Source: Nemertoderma westbladi
Taxonomy: Eukaryota; Xenacoelomorpha; Nemertodermatida; Nemertodermatidae
Reading direction: 5' to 3'
NCBI GenBank assembly: GCA_032718475.1
Contig: JAUCBJ010008741.1
Span: 1-55,803, forward strand
Length of the DNA: 55,803 bases
Position numbers and translations under genes: made by a program. The notes beneath the pieces were generated by a model. The model saw nothing but the letters and a program-made list of their open reading frames with translations. It had not been told where the DNA came from and made no database searches. This document shows positions 31,940 to 41,149 of this stretch, in pieces. Numbering within the stretch: position 1 is the first letter of the stretch; every line of letters begins with the position of its first letter.

Positions 31940-31952
31940 ATTAAGTAATTAC
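31940..31952. repeat. Target duplication of LINE-1, left copy
   Basis: ATTAAGTAATTAC at 31940-31952 matches ATTAAATAATTAC at 35498-35510 with one difference. These are the target-site duplications of the nested LINE. Confidence 0.85.
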
Positions 31953-31960
31953 TACTACTA

Positions 31961-34900
31961 CTAGGTCGAGCGAACTCGGACAGTGGAAATGAGATCCTTC
32001 CAGGCTTTCCGATTCTCCATAGTTGTCGCAATTTCGTTTCTACCAAGTTCAGTATCCCTTTCAAGTTGATCTATATATGTTATGGCAGGTCGTCCACGAC
32101 TACGCTTTCCATGAGTTGGTTGCCAGAGAAGTAGATCTGGTATGACCTCGTCTTTACTTCGCCAGCAGTGCCCACTGAATCTTAATCTGCGTTCACGGAG
32201 GGTGGTTGATACAGGTGGTATTGTACCATAAAGCTCGGCGTTTGTCATGTGTTGTCTCCAGCTGATGTTTAGGGCTGCCCTTAGTAGTCTTGTGTAGCAA
32301 CCATCAATTCGTTGTTCAAGTGATTTAGTCAGTGTCCAGGTCTCACCCCCATATAAAAATACACTTTCCACTGTGGCTCGAAAGAACTTGGTCTTCAGGT
32401 GCCTGGAGAGATCTGATTTCCAGATGGTATCCATTTTTGATAGAGCTACCCAAGCCTTTGCTTTCCTAACTTCTATGTCCTTTTTGCTACTCTCTATCCA
32501 TGATCCAAGGTACTGGAAGTCATCGACCTGCCTTAGTTGATTATTATCAATGGTTGGCAAGTTTCCATCAACATTAAAGGTCATGAATTCGGTCTTGGTA
32601 GCATTTATATGCAATCCAACCTCCTTAGCAGCCCTCTCCACTTTATTTAGTAGAAGCTGTGCATCTGCTAGCGTATTAGAGAGCAGGGCGATGTCATCCG
32701 CAAAGTCGGTGTCTGTGACTGTAGTTGCCGGATATCTACTACTTCTGCGTTCTTGAAGTGTGAATCCCAGATCTTCACCCTTTGTGGCTGTCCTCATTGC
32801 GTAATCCAGCACAATTACAAATAGTAATGGTGCTAATGTGTCACCTTGCAGTACCCCAGCCAGGATTGAGAAAAACTCAGTTTCACCATCTGGTGAGAGT
32901 ACCTGTGCTTCTGTGTCACAATATAGCAATCCAATGCCAGCAACAATTACTTCTGGTATTCCATAAGCTCTTAGGATTTCAAGCATTTTACCTCTATGGA
33001 TGGAGTCGAATGCCTTCTTGAAGTCCACAAAAGTCATGACTGCGGGGAGATTCTTTGACTTAATTCCTTCAATCAGTCTCCGTAGTGCAAGTATCTGAGC
33101 TATTGTTGATCTACTTGGTCGAAATCCGTTTTGGCTCTTACGCAGTAGTTTCTCTATGTGAGGCCTAATCCTATATAGAATCATTTTATTGTATATTTTG
33201 GCAGCTACCACAAGCAGACAGATCCCACGATAGTTTGTTGGTATGCCGAGGTCTCCTTTCTTGGGGAGAGGCTTTAGTTGACCTTTAGTCCATATTGGTG
33301 GTGGCTTTTCCCCTTTTAACATCCGGTTGCAAACATTCAATAATGGTCTATTTAGCACTCCGGTTTTCCATACCTCCGCTGGGATTTCATCTAATCCACT
33401 CGCTTTATTATTGGACATGCTTTTAATGCTTCTTTGGAGTTCGGCAGGTGTGAAGTCCCCTGTTTCTATAGGTAGTGTCTTGTCATATATTTTCCTTGTA
33501 GGGCTGACCTCGATGTTTGGTGGCTGCCCAAGCAAGTTGCTGAAGTGATTTTTCCACTTCCCAACACGTTCTTCAGGACTATCGGCTTTGAGGCGCCCCT
33601 TTGCACAACTTTTCCGACCAGATACCTCATTTACAGTTTGCCAGGTAAGTCTTGATTGTTGCTGTATGTGAGCAGTTGTAATTGCTTCAGTTTTATCCTG
33701 TATGTACTTTTCCTGGCTGATGTTGTAGGCCAATTTAAGATCGTCCTTAGCTTTCTCAACCTTGTTAATGTTTTCGGTTGTTGGTTGTTCGGTTTTAACT
33801 TTGTAGGCTATCTTAAGATCTTCTCTCTTACAAGTAACCTCAGAGTTTTGCCATGGCACATACTGTTTTCGTTTAGGTTTCTGGGGGATATGCCTCTTAG
33901 CTGATTTCTTGTGGGCTGTTATTATATTCTGGTATATTGAATCGGTGGATTGGTCTTCATCCATTGACTGAAGTGCTTCAAAGCGGTTTTGAACTTCTAC
34001 TGTATAAGCATCCTTTACTGCATTGTCAGTTCTGAGTTTCTCCCAGTCATAGTTGGTTTGCTTGCTTGTCCTGGGTTTGCTGGCTCTCAAACTGAGTCTG
34101 ATCTCTGCAGTCACAATTCTGTGGTCCGAACCAATTAGGTTGAACGAGCTGTATGCCTCGCAGTTGATCATGCTATTTCTCCACTTTTTGTTTATAAGGA
34201 TGTAATCCAGTTGTGCTTTGGTTCCATTAGGGTATTGAAAGGTCCATAGCTTCCCCTTACTCTTTTCGAATGTGTTGTTTGTTGGTATCAATTCACATTC
34301 TTCCATTAGGTCTAAAAGTAAGTACCCATTTCTGTTAGAACTGGTGTTATACGTGTAACCCTTGATGTCTTCTGGGCCAATTTGCGCATTCAGGTCACCA
34401 GCATTGACTTTAACATTGTGTTTCGGGATGTCCTTAATAAGTCCAGTCAGTTCTTCATAAAACTTGACTGCTTGTTCTGACTCTGATGCATTGGTTGGAC
34501 TGTAGCAACATATAACTGTTGTCTTGGGATTCCCATCAAATGTTGCGATCATAACCCTGGAATTTATAGATTCGATGTTGTTTAGGGTCTTAAGTGCAAA
34601 TGGGCTTAGCAGAATTCCTACTCCACCAATTGATGCATTGGCCGAGTTTCTTACTGCTGAGCTTGTTACTAACGTCCATCCATTTCCAATGTCATTGTAC
34701 TTCATGGCAGTGTCTTCATGACAAATCCAATGTTCTTGGATGCAGATGATGTCGATGTTATATTCCATTGCCAGAGCGACCATGTCACCCTGTTTGCTCT
34801 GTGCTTTCAGCGTGCGTGCGTTCATTGTAGCAATCTTTAGTGTCTTTTTACATTTCAACAGGTTGGTTCTTCTTTCTTCTCTGTCTTCTGTTCCAGTAGC

Positions 34901-35002
34901 CAATTTATCGACCCCAGCCTGGTGTACCACTGAGGGACGCGGTCCTTGTTGACCCGGGCGACGACCGAGCCGGTATTTCTCCTGGAGGGTTCTCATACTC
35001 AT
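31961..35002 (-). CDS. LINE endonuclease-reverse transcriptase, intact
   Basis: 1013 codons with no interruption. APE endonuclease at about 55-305: TMNARTL (58-65), IQEHW (catalytic Glu90), CYSPTN (166-171), AGDLNAQIG (201-209), LDYILI (265-270) and GSDHRIV (291-297). RT at about 560-840: LPKKGDLGIPTNYRGICLL (579-597), QNGFRPSRST (624-633), motif A FVDFKKAFDS (658-667, Asp660), motif B GVLQGDTLAPLLF (716-728), motif C FADDIALL (767-774), motif D LHINATKTEFM and thumb YLGSWI (831-836). The C-terminal region has a Cys/His-containing FSGHCWRSKDEV and a basic THGKRSRGRP. All catalytic residues expected for nicking and target-primed reverse transcription are present. ATG 35002 is the first Met of the frame. 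A coding-capable, possibly active source element. Confidence 0.95.
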   Translation of the reverse strand: MSMRTLQEKYRLGRRPGQQGPRPSVVHQAGVDKLATGTEDREERRTNLLKCKKTLKIATMNARTLKAQSKQGDMVALAMEYNIDIICIQEHWICHEDTAMKYNDIGNGWTLVTSSAVRNSANASIGGVGILLSPFALKTLNNIESINSRVMIATFDGNPKTTVICCYSPTNASESEQAVKFYEELTGLIKDIPKHNVKVNAGDLNAQIGPEDIKGYTYNTSSNRNGYLLLDLMEECELIPTNNTFEKSKGKLWTFQYPNGTKAQLDYILINKKWRNSMINCEAYSSFNLIGSDHRIVTAEIRLSLRASKPRTSKQTNYDWEKLRTDNAVKDAYTVEVQNRFEALQSMDEDQSTDSIYQNIITAHKKSAKRHIPQKPKRKQYVPWQNSEVTCKREDLKIAYKVKTEQPTTENINKVEKAKDDLKLAYNISQEKYIQDKTEAITTAHIQQQSRLTWQTVNEVSGRKSCAKGRLKADSPEERVGKWKNHFSNLLGQPPNIEVSPTRKIYDKTLPIETGDFTPAELQRSIKSMSNNKASGLDEIPAEVWKTGVLNRPLLNVCNRMLKGEKPPPIWTKGQLKPLPKKGDLGIPTNYRGICLLVVAAKIYNKMILYRIRPHIEKLLRKSQNGFRPSRSTIAQILALRRLIEGIKSKNLPAVMTFVDFKKAFDSIHRGKMLEILRAYGIPEVIVAGIGLLYCDTEAQVLSPDGETEFFSILAGVLQGDTLAPLLFVIVLDYAMRTATKGEDLGFTLQERRSSRYPATTVTDTDFADDIALLSNTLADAQLLLNKVERAAKEVGLHINATKTEFMTFNVDGNLPTIDNNQLRQVDDFQYLGSWIESSKKDIEVRKAKAWVALSKMDTIWKSDLSRHLKTKFFRATVESVFLYGGETWTLTKSLEQRIDGCYTRLLRAALNISWRQHMTNAELYGTIPPVSTTLRERRLRFSGHCWRSKDEVIPDLLLWQPTHGKRSRGRPAITYIDQLERDTELGRNEIATTMENRKAWKDLISTVRVRST

Positions 35003-35141
35003 ATCTTTCAGTTGCGGGGGTAAACCGCTTGTGGTCGCAACTCCTACAAGCGTCTTCGCAGTAGGTCGCCGTTGGTTGATTACCTTCCGCCGACCTTGTC
35101 AGCATGTCTAGCCGTTGGTTGATTACCTTCCGCCTATCCAT
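34905..35141 (-). CDS. Small upstream ORF in LINE-1, overlapping the main ORF
   Basis: 78 codons starting at ATG 35141, overlapping the first ~98 bases of the main ORF in another frame. It contains CEDACRSCDHKRF, a cysteine cluster, but no recognised domain. It could be a short ORF1, an upstream regulatory ORF or a chance frame. The start region includes a repeated 24-bp word (next entry). Confidence 0.35.
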   Translation of the reverse strand: MDRRKVINQRLDMLTRSAEGNQPTATYCEDACRSCDHKRFTPATERYEYENPPGEIPARSSPGSTRTASLSGTPGWGR

Positions 35142-35497
35142 GGCCTACAGCCCTGCTGCCGACTGTAGGGGTCCATTTGTTACACCCTGAACCAAGTGTG
35201 CCTCCTGGGTTAGGTTACCTAACACTGGTAGAGGAGCATCCAGTATAGACAGGGCGGGGCTTGTATCATCTCTAATGCAGATGCGTATCAAGCCTTTGCC
35301 TTCAATGGTGCCCTAGGCGCTATAGCCCTCATTGACTTATTTAGTTGACGGGGCTGAACCAACCCACTCTTGATCAACTAAATAATGAATAGGCTATGCT
35401 TATCGGGCCTGCCCTACTGGGCTGACAGCTACAGGTAGTACCACATTACTGCCATAGTGGTAGCAGGATCTGGGGACCTGACCTGACTACCCTACTG
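35003..35497 (-). promoter_or_regulatory. LINE-1 5' untranslated/promoter region
   Basis: About 495 bp between the main ATG and the target duplication, relatively GC-rich for the window. LINEs of this type use internal promoters, so this is where one would lie; no specific motif can be pointed to. Confidence 0.45.
35066..35136. repeat. Direct repeat in LINE-1 5' region
   Basis: The word gccgttggttgattaccttc (continuing cgcc) occurs at about 35068 and again at about 35111, 43 bp apart. A short internal repeat of unknown role in the 5' UTR; repeated 5' UTR units are common in LINE promoters. Confidence 0.75.
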
Positions 35498-35588
35498 ATT
35501 AAATAATTACGCGAGATATATTTGCATGAGAGTGTTATACAAACTTAGCGTTACGTTAGTGCAAGTATCATTCATTGCGAGGGGGTAT

Positions 35589-35715
35589 TGTTAGACTAAT
35601 ACAAATACTAATATCAACCGCAGGATGGCGCATGTAAATATATCTACTAATCTTACTTACAGTTTCAGTTATATACCACTAAAGAGAAGATAATAAAACA
35701 GTTTGTCATCCAACA
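35589..35715 (+). repeat. 3' LTR of gypsy element
   Basis: 127 bp, near-identical to the 5' LTR except for a ~19-bp deletion before the terminal tccaaca. Preceded by 78 bp of gypsy DNA ending in a polypurine-like tract (gcgaggggg, 35577-35585). Followed by the ACTAG duplication. Confidence 0.92.
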
Positions 35716-35998
35716 ACTAGACTAGCCTCAGTAAACACCCTAACACTCGGGTTCCCAATGCGACAAGGTGAGCTGACTTGCCTTGGCAGATAAGCTTTCT
35801 CTTAGTGCAGTGGGTGTTCAAGAGCACCGAATGCAGACTGGACAGACTGATGAGGTTCTGATTAAGGACATGGGGAGCGGTTGGCGACTCGCCCTCGCTT
35901 CAGCAGATGATAGTGGCAATGGTGGAATTGGTCTATTGGTGTGTCAAGGTGGTTCACTGTGTCAAGTATAATGAACCTCCAACCAGACACTATAACAT
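35716..35998 (+). mobile_element. LINE-2 copy, right of gypsy insertion, with internal deletion
   Basis: Resumes at the ACTAG duplication and reads the APE N-terminal part (SAVGVQEHRMQTGQTDE, GWRLALASADDSGNGG). Near 35940 it jumps to the RT C-terminal part (ttcactgtgtcaagtataatg, 35953-35973), a deletion of roughly 1.9 kb relative to 15873-18900. It ends at ctataacatca, the same LINE/block junction as at 5826. Confidence 0.85.
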
Positions 35999-36711
35999 CA
36001 ATTACATACATGTATACTGGTTTATTATTAGTTAATAATTTAATAGCTAAAGAAATATATGATAATAGCACTCTACTTAGCAGTCTGCACGCGAATGGGG
36101 CAATAATAATTTAAATTGTTAATAATCATTTTATTGATCAGGGTTGCCTCTCACCTGGAATAGTCAGTGAATGGGAAATGTCAATTTCTAGTAAATTTTG
36201 GGCAAATCAGGGAAAAGTCAGGGAATTTGATATGAATTTGATATATACAGGAAATGTGTCATAAAGTGAAAATTGTAAAAAAAAATTTCCTCGCTTCGCT
36301 CGCCATTCCATTTTCTCACATCACTAAATATAAATATAAAGTCAGAATTTTTCAAGAAGAAGAAATATAGATAGAAGTCATTTATATTATAAACGTCAGT
36401 CAATGAACTTTTTTCAAAATGTCAGGGAAAATTTAAACTGAAATTGAGCGGCAACCCTGTTGATAATCAGAGAATAAAAGTATACATCATAATAAAATGA
36501 TATTCTAGGTGCTAAACTATTATTGTAGCATTATATAAATCATAAATACATCCTATAAAATTATATTACAGTAGCGATAAACAATATTATATTAAGTGAT
36601 AATTTCTAGTGTAGAAAATTATTAATAAAGAATTACTATTGTATCAACAATATATTATATTAAAAATGGTACTTAATTATTCCTAAACCAGTTATAAATT
36701 CTTGAGTAATA
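35999..36711. repeat. AT-rich segmental-duplication block, copy A3 (left part)
   Basis: Aligns with 5827-6519 (A2). Includes its own copy of the CAGGGTTGCC MITE (36139-36459). Interrupted at 36712-36717 by the 6.5-kb element and continued at 43229. Confidence 0.8.
36139..36459. mobile_element. Second copy of the CAGGGTTGCC MITE
   Basis: Same ends and TTGAT duplications (36134-36138, 36460-36464) as the copy at 5968-6267, in the same position of the duplicated block. So it was carried by the block duplication, not inserted independently. About 20 bp longer because of a gaatttgatatgaatttgat-type local duplication. Confidence 0.82.
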
Positions 36712-36717
36712 TATAAT

Positions 36718-37213
36718 AGTAGTAGGGTCTTGGGCGGCTCTGCGACAGTTAGACCCAACTGACACCCATTGGGTGTCATATGACACCCAATTATCACCCT
36801 ATGGGTGTCATTGGGTGTCATTGGCGCCAGACTGTCTGGGTGACACCTCCCAATTAGGCTAATTAGCCCTAATTGACAGGTGTCATCAATTAATTAGTAC
36901 AATTAAACCCTAACAGGTGTCATATGACTCCTAATTAGGGTTTAATTGATTATCCTAATTAATCAGACTGATTAGCGCCCTGACACACAATGGGTCATCA
37001 GTGTGTGTCCAACTGTCGCAGAGCCGGCGCAAGAGGGTGTCATAAGTGACACCGCGGCTCTTTTATTCATTAATACTTATTTATTTATATTTAATTTTAA
37101 TTAATTATTTGCATTTTATTTTATTCGTATTTAATTCTAAATTATTTATTCATTTGTACTTTATTTTAAATTAATTAATTGTATTACTTTTACTTTATAC
37201 ATTGATTTCTATT
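36718..37213 (+). repeat. Left terminal inverted repeat of 6.5-kb element
   Basis: About 496 bp, matching 42768-43222 in inverted orientation at roughly 90% by eye apart from small indels. Rich in internal palindromes of gacaccc/gggtgtc. An outer/inner inverted pair (36735-36750 cggctctgcgacagtt and 37011-37026 its complement) makes the outer ~310 bp a hairpin of its own. Confidence 0.9.
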
Positions 37214-37951
37214 TTTAGATTAATTAGTTTTTATATTACCAATGAGATCACTATGACATAATGTCTATAATTAACTTTATAATGGCTATTGCATCCCCCG
37301 TTCACCACATTCCCGGCAACTATCAACTACGTTCATCGGCGGGGCCCCCTCCTCTGCCCTCATTATTCATTAAGTAGATACAACAGGCAGTGAATCTACA
37401 CGTATACCCCCAAGGCAAATATAAATGAGCAGTCCCGTCTGTTAGCAGCCCCTTCGATGACTCACTAATAATCCCATCGCGGCCTTGACTACACCAAATC
37501 CGTATATCGCTCAAGGCTAATGCTCCAGCGGCCCTCCTTTGTTCTCACTATAGCCGGCATCACTCGGGTCCTTTACTATATCTAGGCCAGGATTGCCTCA
37601 TTTAAGGAAGCCGCATCCCTATCGTTAATCTAATTATGGTATCGCTAACCATTTTCAGTATACTGTATAATTAAATAGGGCCCTCTTTTAATACATAAGT
37701 TTATATATATATACAGTTTATCTTCATTTTAATTTGTTTTTATTTACAACCCTAATTGTTCTACTATAATTTATGTTTTATAATAACAAGCTATATCCGG
37801 TTAATCCGTATTAATTTTCTTTGTACTGAGGTTATCGAGGGCGCTCTTTCCAATGGTCCTATTCTCAAAACGATCTAACCTACTGTATAATTAATTACTT
37901 AAGACTGCGAGGTATGCGTAATTAACACATCTCATTTACCAGTTTTCCTTA
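37214..37951. other. Unmirrored spacer in left arm
   Basis: Unique sequence of the left arm with no counterpart in the right arm. AT-rich with a more GC-rich part at 37280-37560. The 63-codon minus ORF at 37323-37514 has no recognisable domain. Confidence 0.5.
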
Positions 37952-38365
37952 AAAACTATGAAGTTATATTGCTTAAGAGTTCTAAGGGGCGAGCCATGAG
38001 GCAAGATGTTTGAGGCTTATTTAGATATATTATTACTTAATTTTGACCCCCCAATCGGCATCTACTACGGCATAGGCCATATCTTTTGCGGAGACATAGA
38101 GTAGTCTGAAGTTCCCCTGTCTGCCGCTAGAGGGCGTATTATTTAAAAATTAACATCTTCTCTAGCTTTGTTATTTACAATCCGCAAAACTATGAAGTTA
38201 TATTGCTTAAGAGTTCTAAGGGGCGAGCCATGAAGCAAGATGTTTGAGACTTATTTAGATATATTATTACTTAATTTGACCCCCCAATCGGCATCTACTA
38301 CGGCATAGGCTATATCTTTTGCAGAGTCACAGAGTAGTATGAAGTTCCCCAGTCTGCCGCTAGAG
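37952..38365. repeat. ~233-bp direct repeat in left arm, single copy in right arm
   Basis: aaaactatgaagttatattg occurs at 37953 and again at 38186. The following ~180 bp (ggggcgagccatgaRgcaag, gaccccccaatcggcatcta, ccgctagagggcg) is repeated in both. The right arm has this unit once, inverted, at about 42300-42490. So the left arm has undergone a local tandem duplication. Confidence 0.85.
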
Positions 38366-38464
38366 GGCGAAATGTCTCAAAGTGAAAACCATACGGTAGC
38401 CATGAATTGGTTACTAGGCAATAATACTGCATTTTGCAACGTTAGGCCTATTGCTGACCGAACG

Positions 38465-38562
38465 AAAACTGCCCTGGTTCATGCAGGGATCGAACCCATG
38501 ACATACGGGAGATGTGAATTCAATGCAACCACTACACCAAGGTGGAACAGTAACCGTCGAAT
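38465..38562 (-). repeat. tRNA-like sequence with A and B boxes, left arm
   Basis: On the minus strand: ccttggtgtagtggttgcat (A box TGGTGTAGTGG) and, about 35 bp on, catgggttcgatccctgcat (B box GGTTCGATCC). Spacing fits a pol III internal promoter. The acceptor ends pair for only about four bases, so it looks like a tRNA-derived SINE head or tRNA pseudogene and not a working tRNA. An inverted copy is in the right arm. Confidence 0.65.
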
Positions 38563-38608
38563 TTGTTCGTTGACGTTCGAATTTGTAAGACTCTCATTTA
38601 AGACCTGA

Positions 38609-39266
38609 CACAGACTATGACTCACTGAGGCATAGACTATGCCTCACTGAGGCATAGACTATGACTCACTGAGGCATAGACTATGCCTCACTGAGGCATA
38701 GACTATGCCTGCACTGAGGCATAGACTATGACTCACTGAGGCATAGACTATGCCTCACTGAGGCATAGACTATGCCTCACTGAGGCACTGAGGCATAGAC
38801 TATGCCTCACTGAGGCATAGACTATGCCTCACTGGGGCACTGAGGCATAGACTATGCCTCACTGAGGCATAGACTATGCCTCACTGAGGCACTGAGGCAT
38901 AGACTATGACTCACTGAGGCATAGACTATGCTCACTGAGGCACTAGCCACTGAGGCATAGACTATGCCTCACTGAGGCATAGACTATGCCTCACTGAGGC
39001 ACTGAGGCATAGACTATGACTCACTGAGGCATAGACTATGCCTCACTGAGGCATAGACTATGCCTCACTGAGGCATGAGGCATAGACTATGACTCACTGA
39101 TGGCATAGACTATGCCTCACTGAGGCACTGAGGCATAGACTATGACTCACTGAGGCATAGACTATGCCTCACTCAGTGCTTCACTGAGGCACTGAGGCAT
39201 AGACTCTGCCTCACTGAGGCATAGACTATGCCTCACTGAGGCACTGAGGCATAGTCTATGCCTCAC
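38609..39266. repeat. Palindromic 22-bp tandem array, left arm (centre A)
   Basis: Unit actgaggcatagActatgcctc: a 9-bp perfect dyad (GAGGCATAG / CTATGCCTC) around one central base, which is A in nearly every unit of this array. About 30 units, with extra 8-bp actgaggc half-units between some, and a recurrent ctatgActcac variant. Each unit can form a cruciform hairpin. Confidence 0.95.
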
Positions 39267-39432
39267 TTCAATATACGAGCACAAAAGAGTTTACAAGCAC
39301 AGGTTCAAATCCAACTAAAGCTCTATATATTTTGCATTGAAGTGGAATACGTTAGATGCTGGGGGGAATCTGGTTTGCGAGGGATATTTGAATGGTGAGT
39401 ATAACTATCCTTGAGAGTTAGTGTGACGTTAT

Positions 39433-39600
39433 CTCACCATGGATGGGCGGGCGCTTTACCCCTGTACTCGCATCTGCTCTCTCATTGGCTGTTTAACTTT
39501 CCTCCCTCGAGTCCTGATTGGCTGCCTAACTCACCCTCGCACTCTGATTGGATAATCCATTATAGCTTCCCTCTATAATAGCCCCCGTTCAATGCATTCC
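39433..39600 (+). promoter_or_regulatory. Promoter of the zinc-finger gene: three inverted CCAAT boxes and TATA-like box
   Basis: ATTGG (inverted CCAAT) at 39484-39488, 39517-39521 and 39547-39551, spaced 33 and 30 bp apart. Then TATAATA at 39574-39580, and the first ATG of the gene 141 bp further on. This is the usual order of an RNA polymerase II core promoter with NF-Y type sites. The first box lies in the last mirrored segment (39433-39491), so the right arm carries a complementary CCAAT at 41245. Confidence 0.55.
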
Positions 39601-39720
39601 CAGTCATTCTCTAAGTTTTATTTTAAAAAGTTTTATTTATTTTCATAAAAGTTTTATTTATTTAAAATTTGTAGAATAATTTAGCTAAAATTCAATATTT
39701 TCAATTGACATTGCTATATA

Positions 39721-40719
39721 ATGCATAGACATGAAACTTGTTTGGTTTGTAATAAAGAAATGAGACAAGACAATTTATCTCGTCATATGGAAACACATAG
39801 AAAGGAAAAACTAATGGCTCCATTACCAAAATAATTTAAAAAATCCGAAGATATTTTTAGTGAAGATGAAAAGAAAAAGAGAGATGAGCGTGATATATTA
39901 AATATAAAACAGGCAATGGAAAGTAAATTTCTTAAAGTTATGAATATTTTGAAAGGGATACAAAAACAGTTACCCCTAGAAAATGAAGAAAATTTGAGTG
40001 AGAAAGATGGAGAAGAAGAGGATGATGAGATGGAGAATGAAAATAGTGAGGGTCAGGATGAAGTTGAAGAGAGTGAAGTTGAGAACGAAGAAAGTGAAGA
40101 TCAGGAAGAGGATGAAGAAAGTGAAGGTCAAGAAGAGGGTGAAGATAGCGAAGGTCAGGAAGAGAATGAAGAAAGTGAAGGTCAAGAAGAGGGTGAAGAT
40201 AGCGAAGGTCAGGAAGAGGGTGAAGAAAGTGAAGATCAGGAAAGTGGAGAAGAGGATGAAAATGATGATAATGAGGAAATAAAGAGGCAATTACTTGGAA
40301 ATAAGAATCAATTGCGGAAAATTATTAAACATTTGAAGGAAAATGAAGAAAATAAAGAGGCGACATTGACCCAAGTTCTAGGAAGTAAAATTAAATTACA
40401 GAAATTTATTAAACATTTAGAAGAGAATGATGAAAATAAAGAAGAGATATTGAGACAAATATTAGGAAACAAAAATCAAATGCGGAAATTTATTAAACAA
40501 ATGGAAGAAAATGAGGAAAATAGAGAAGAGATATTAAGACAGGTTCTGGGAAATAAAAGTAAATTACTGAAAATTAATGAACAATTGAATAAAATTAAGA
40601 AACAGTTGGGTAATGAGGAAGATGAAAGTAAAGTAAATCAACCAGCTTTTACTAATTTTCGAAGACCTATGATAAAAAACTCTCGTTCAGTATATGCCCG
40701 CGCAGGACGACGCTATTGA
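39721..40719 (+). CDS. Element gene: C2H2 zinc finger + acidic repeats + coiled coil, split by one TAA
   Basis: One continuous frame from ATG 39721 to the stop after 40716, broken only by TAA at 39832-39834 (codon 38). Codons 1-37 hold a C2H2-type finger: CLVCNKEMRQDN..RHMETH (C7, C10, H22, H26). Without the TAA the frame passes through SEDIFSEDEKKKRDERDIL into the 267-codon ORF at 39916. That part has an acidic repeat region (EGQEEGEDSEGQEENEES, about ORF residues 25-120), then three to four copies of a 27-residue coiled-coil unit (EEILRQxLGNKxxxxKFIK), and ends in a basic tail (SRSVYARAGRRY). No catalytic domain. It could be a DNA-binding or structural protein of the element. A broken second copy is at 22374-24118. 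Confidence 0.7.
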
Positions 40720-41040
40720 CATTTGTTTGTTTGAGTTCCTTTCATAATAGTATTAGGGCTATTTATCCAAAACAATTATATTAGTATTATGACTATTTAT
40801 CCATAACAATTATATTAGTATTAGGACTATTTATCTATAATAATTATATTAGTATTATAAATGTATTTACCCCACAATATTTATTACTATTAGGTCTATT
40901 TATTCAAGAAATTATATGTTTTTATAATATACTTTGGAAAATTGGTCGACTAAGTCATAATTTTTAAAACTTTAAATAAGGGTTGAGTAATTTTATAAAG
41001 TTAAGAAGAATGAACCAATAGAGGCAGCCTGAAGTCTAAT
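40720..41040. repeat. ~35-bp AT-rich tandem repeat downstream of element gene
   Basis: Four to five copies of ctatttatccataacaatta (continuing tattagtattagga) between about 40755 and 40915, starting shortly after the stop codon. Possible 3' UTR of the element gene. No exact AATAAA polyadenylation signal was seen; tttaaataaggg at 40972 is the nearest. Confidence 0.75.
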
Positions 41041-41149
41041 CTCTTGGCCTTTACTCACATTAACTCCCAAGGTTGCATACTATCACTATAGCTGGGAGAG
41101 TCAAAGCTAGTGTACACTAGAGTCAGCCTAGAGCTAGGAAAAAGAATAA

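Larger units (their letters stand above)
31953..35497 (-). mobile_element. LINE-1 copy: full-length-looking, APE-type non-LTR retrotransposon with intact ORF
   Basis: 3545 bp on the minus strand, inside the gypsy element between integrase and 3' LTR and flanked by a 13-bp duplication. It holds one long ORF (31961-35002), a 5' region of about 500 bp (35003-35497) and no 3' UTR: the stop codon is the first unit of a terminal (TAG)n tail. It is the youngest insertion in the nest and the only long intact coding sequence in the window. The name LINE-1 is a label used here for this family and does not mean the L1 clade; the closest recognisable type is the RTE-like endonuclease-reverse transcriptase group. 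Confidence 0.93.
28542..35715 (+). mobile_element. Ty3/gypsy LTR retrotransposon, defective, carrying a nested LINE
   Basis: Bounded by LTRs of 146 bp (28542-28687) and 127 bp (35589-35715) that start TGTTAGAC and end CCAACA. A primer-binding-site candidate TTGGCGCTGCGAG follows the 5' LTR (28688-28700), and a purine-rich gcgaggggg precedes the 3' LTR. Internal ORFs encode Gag, a protease remnant, RNase H and integrase. The element inserted into a LINE-2 (ACTAG duplication) and was later hit itself by LINE-1 (31953-35497). Without that insertion it is about 3.6 kb, short for gypsy, because the RT domain is deleted. Confidence 0.93.

Noticed and set aside
32550-34952. Several 65-80 codon plus-strand ORFs
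   Set aside because: Antisense shadows of the intact LINE-1 ORF on the minus strand.
36718-36726. AGTAGTAGG at the start of the 6.5-kb element as a LINE (TAG)n tail
   Set aside because: The same sequence is present inverted at the other end and both sit inside a precise 6-bp target duplication, so it belongs to the TIR.
38339-38608. 89-codon ORF repeated in inverted orientation at 42115-42330 as a conserved protein
   Set aside because: It runs over the tRNA-like sequence and is repeated only because the arms are mirrored; the two copies differ by a frameshift at the end.
39976-40290. Phe/Ile/Leu-rich 104-codon minus ORF and a Lys/Val/Arg-rich plus ORF over the acidic region
   Set aside because: Antisense and shifted-frame shadows of the acidic repeat in the element gene.
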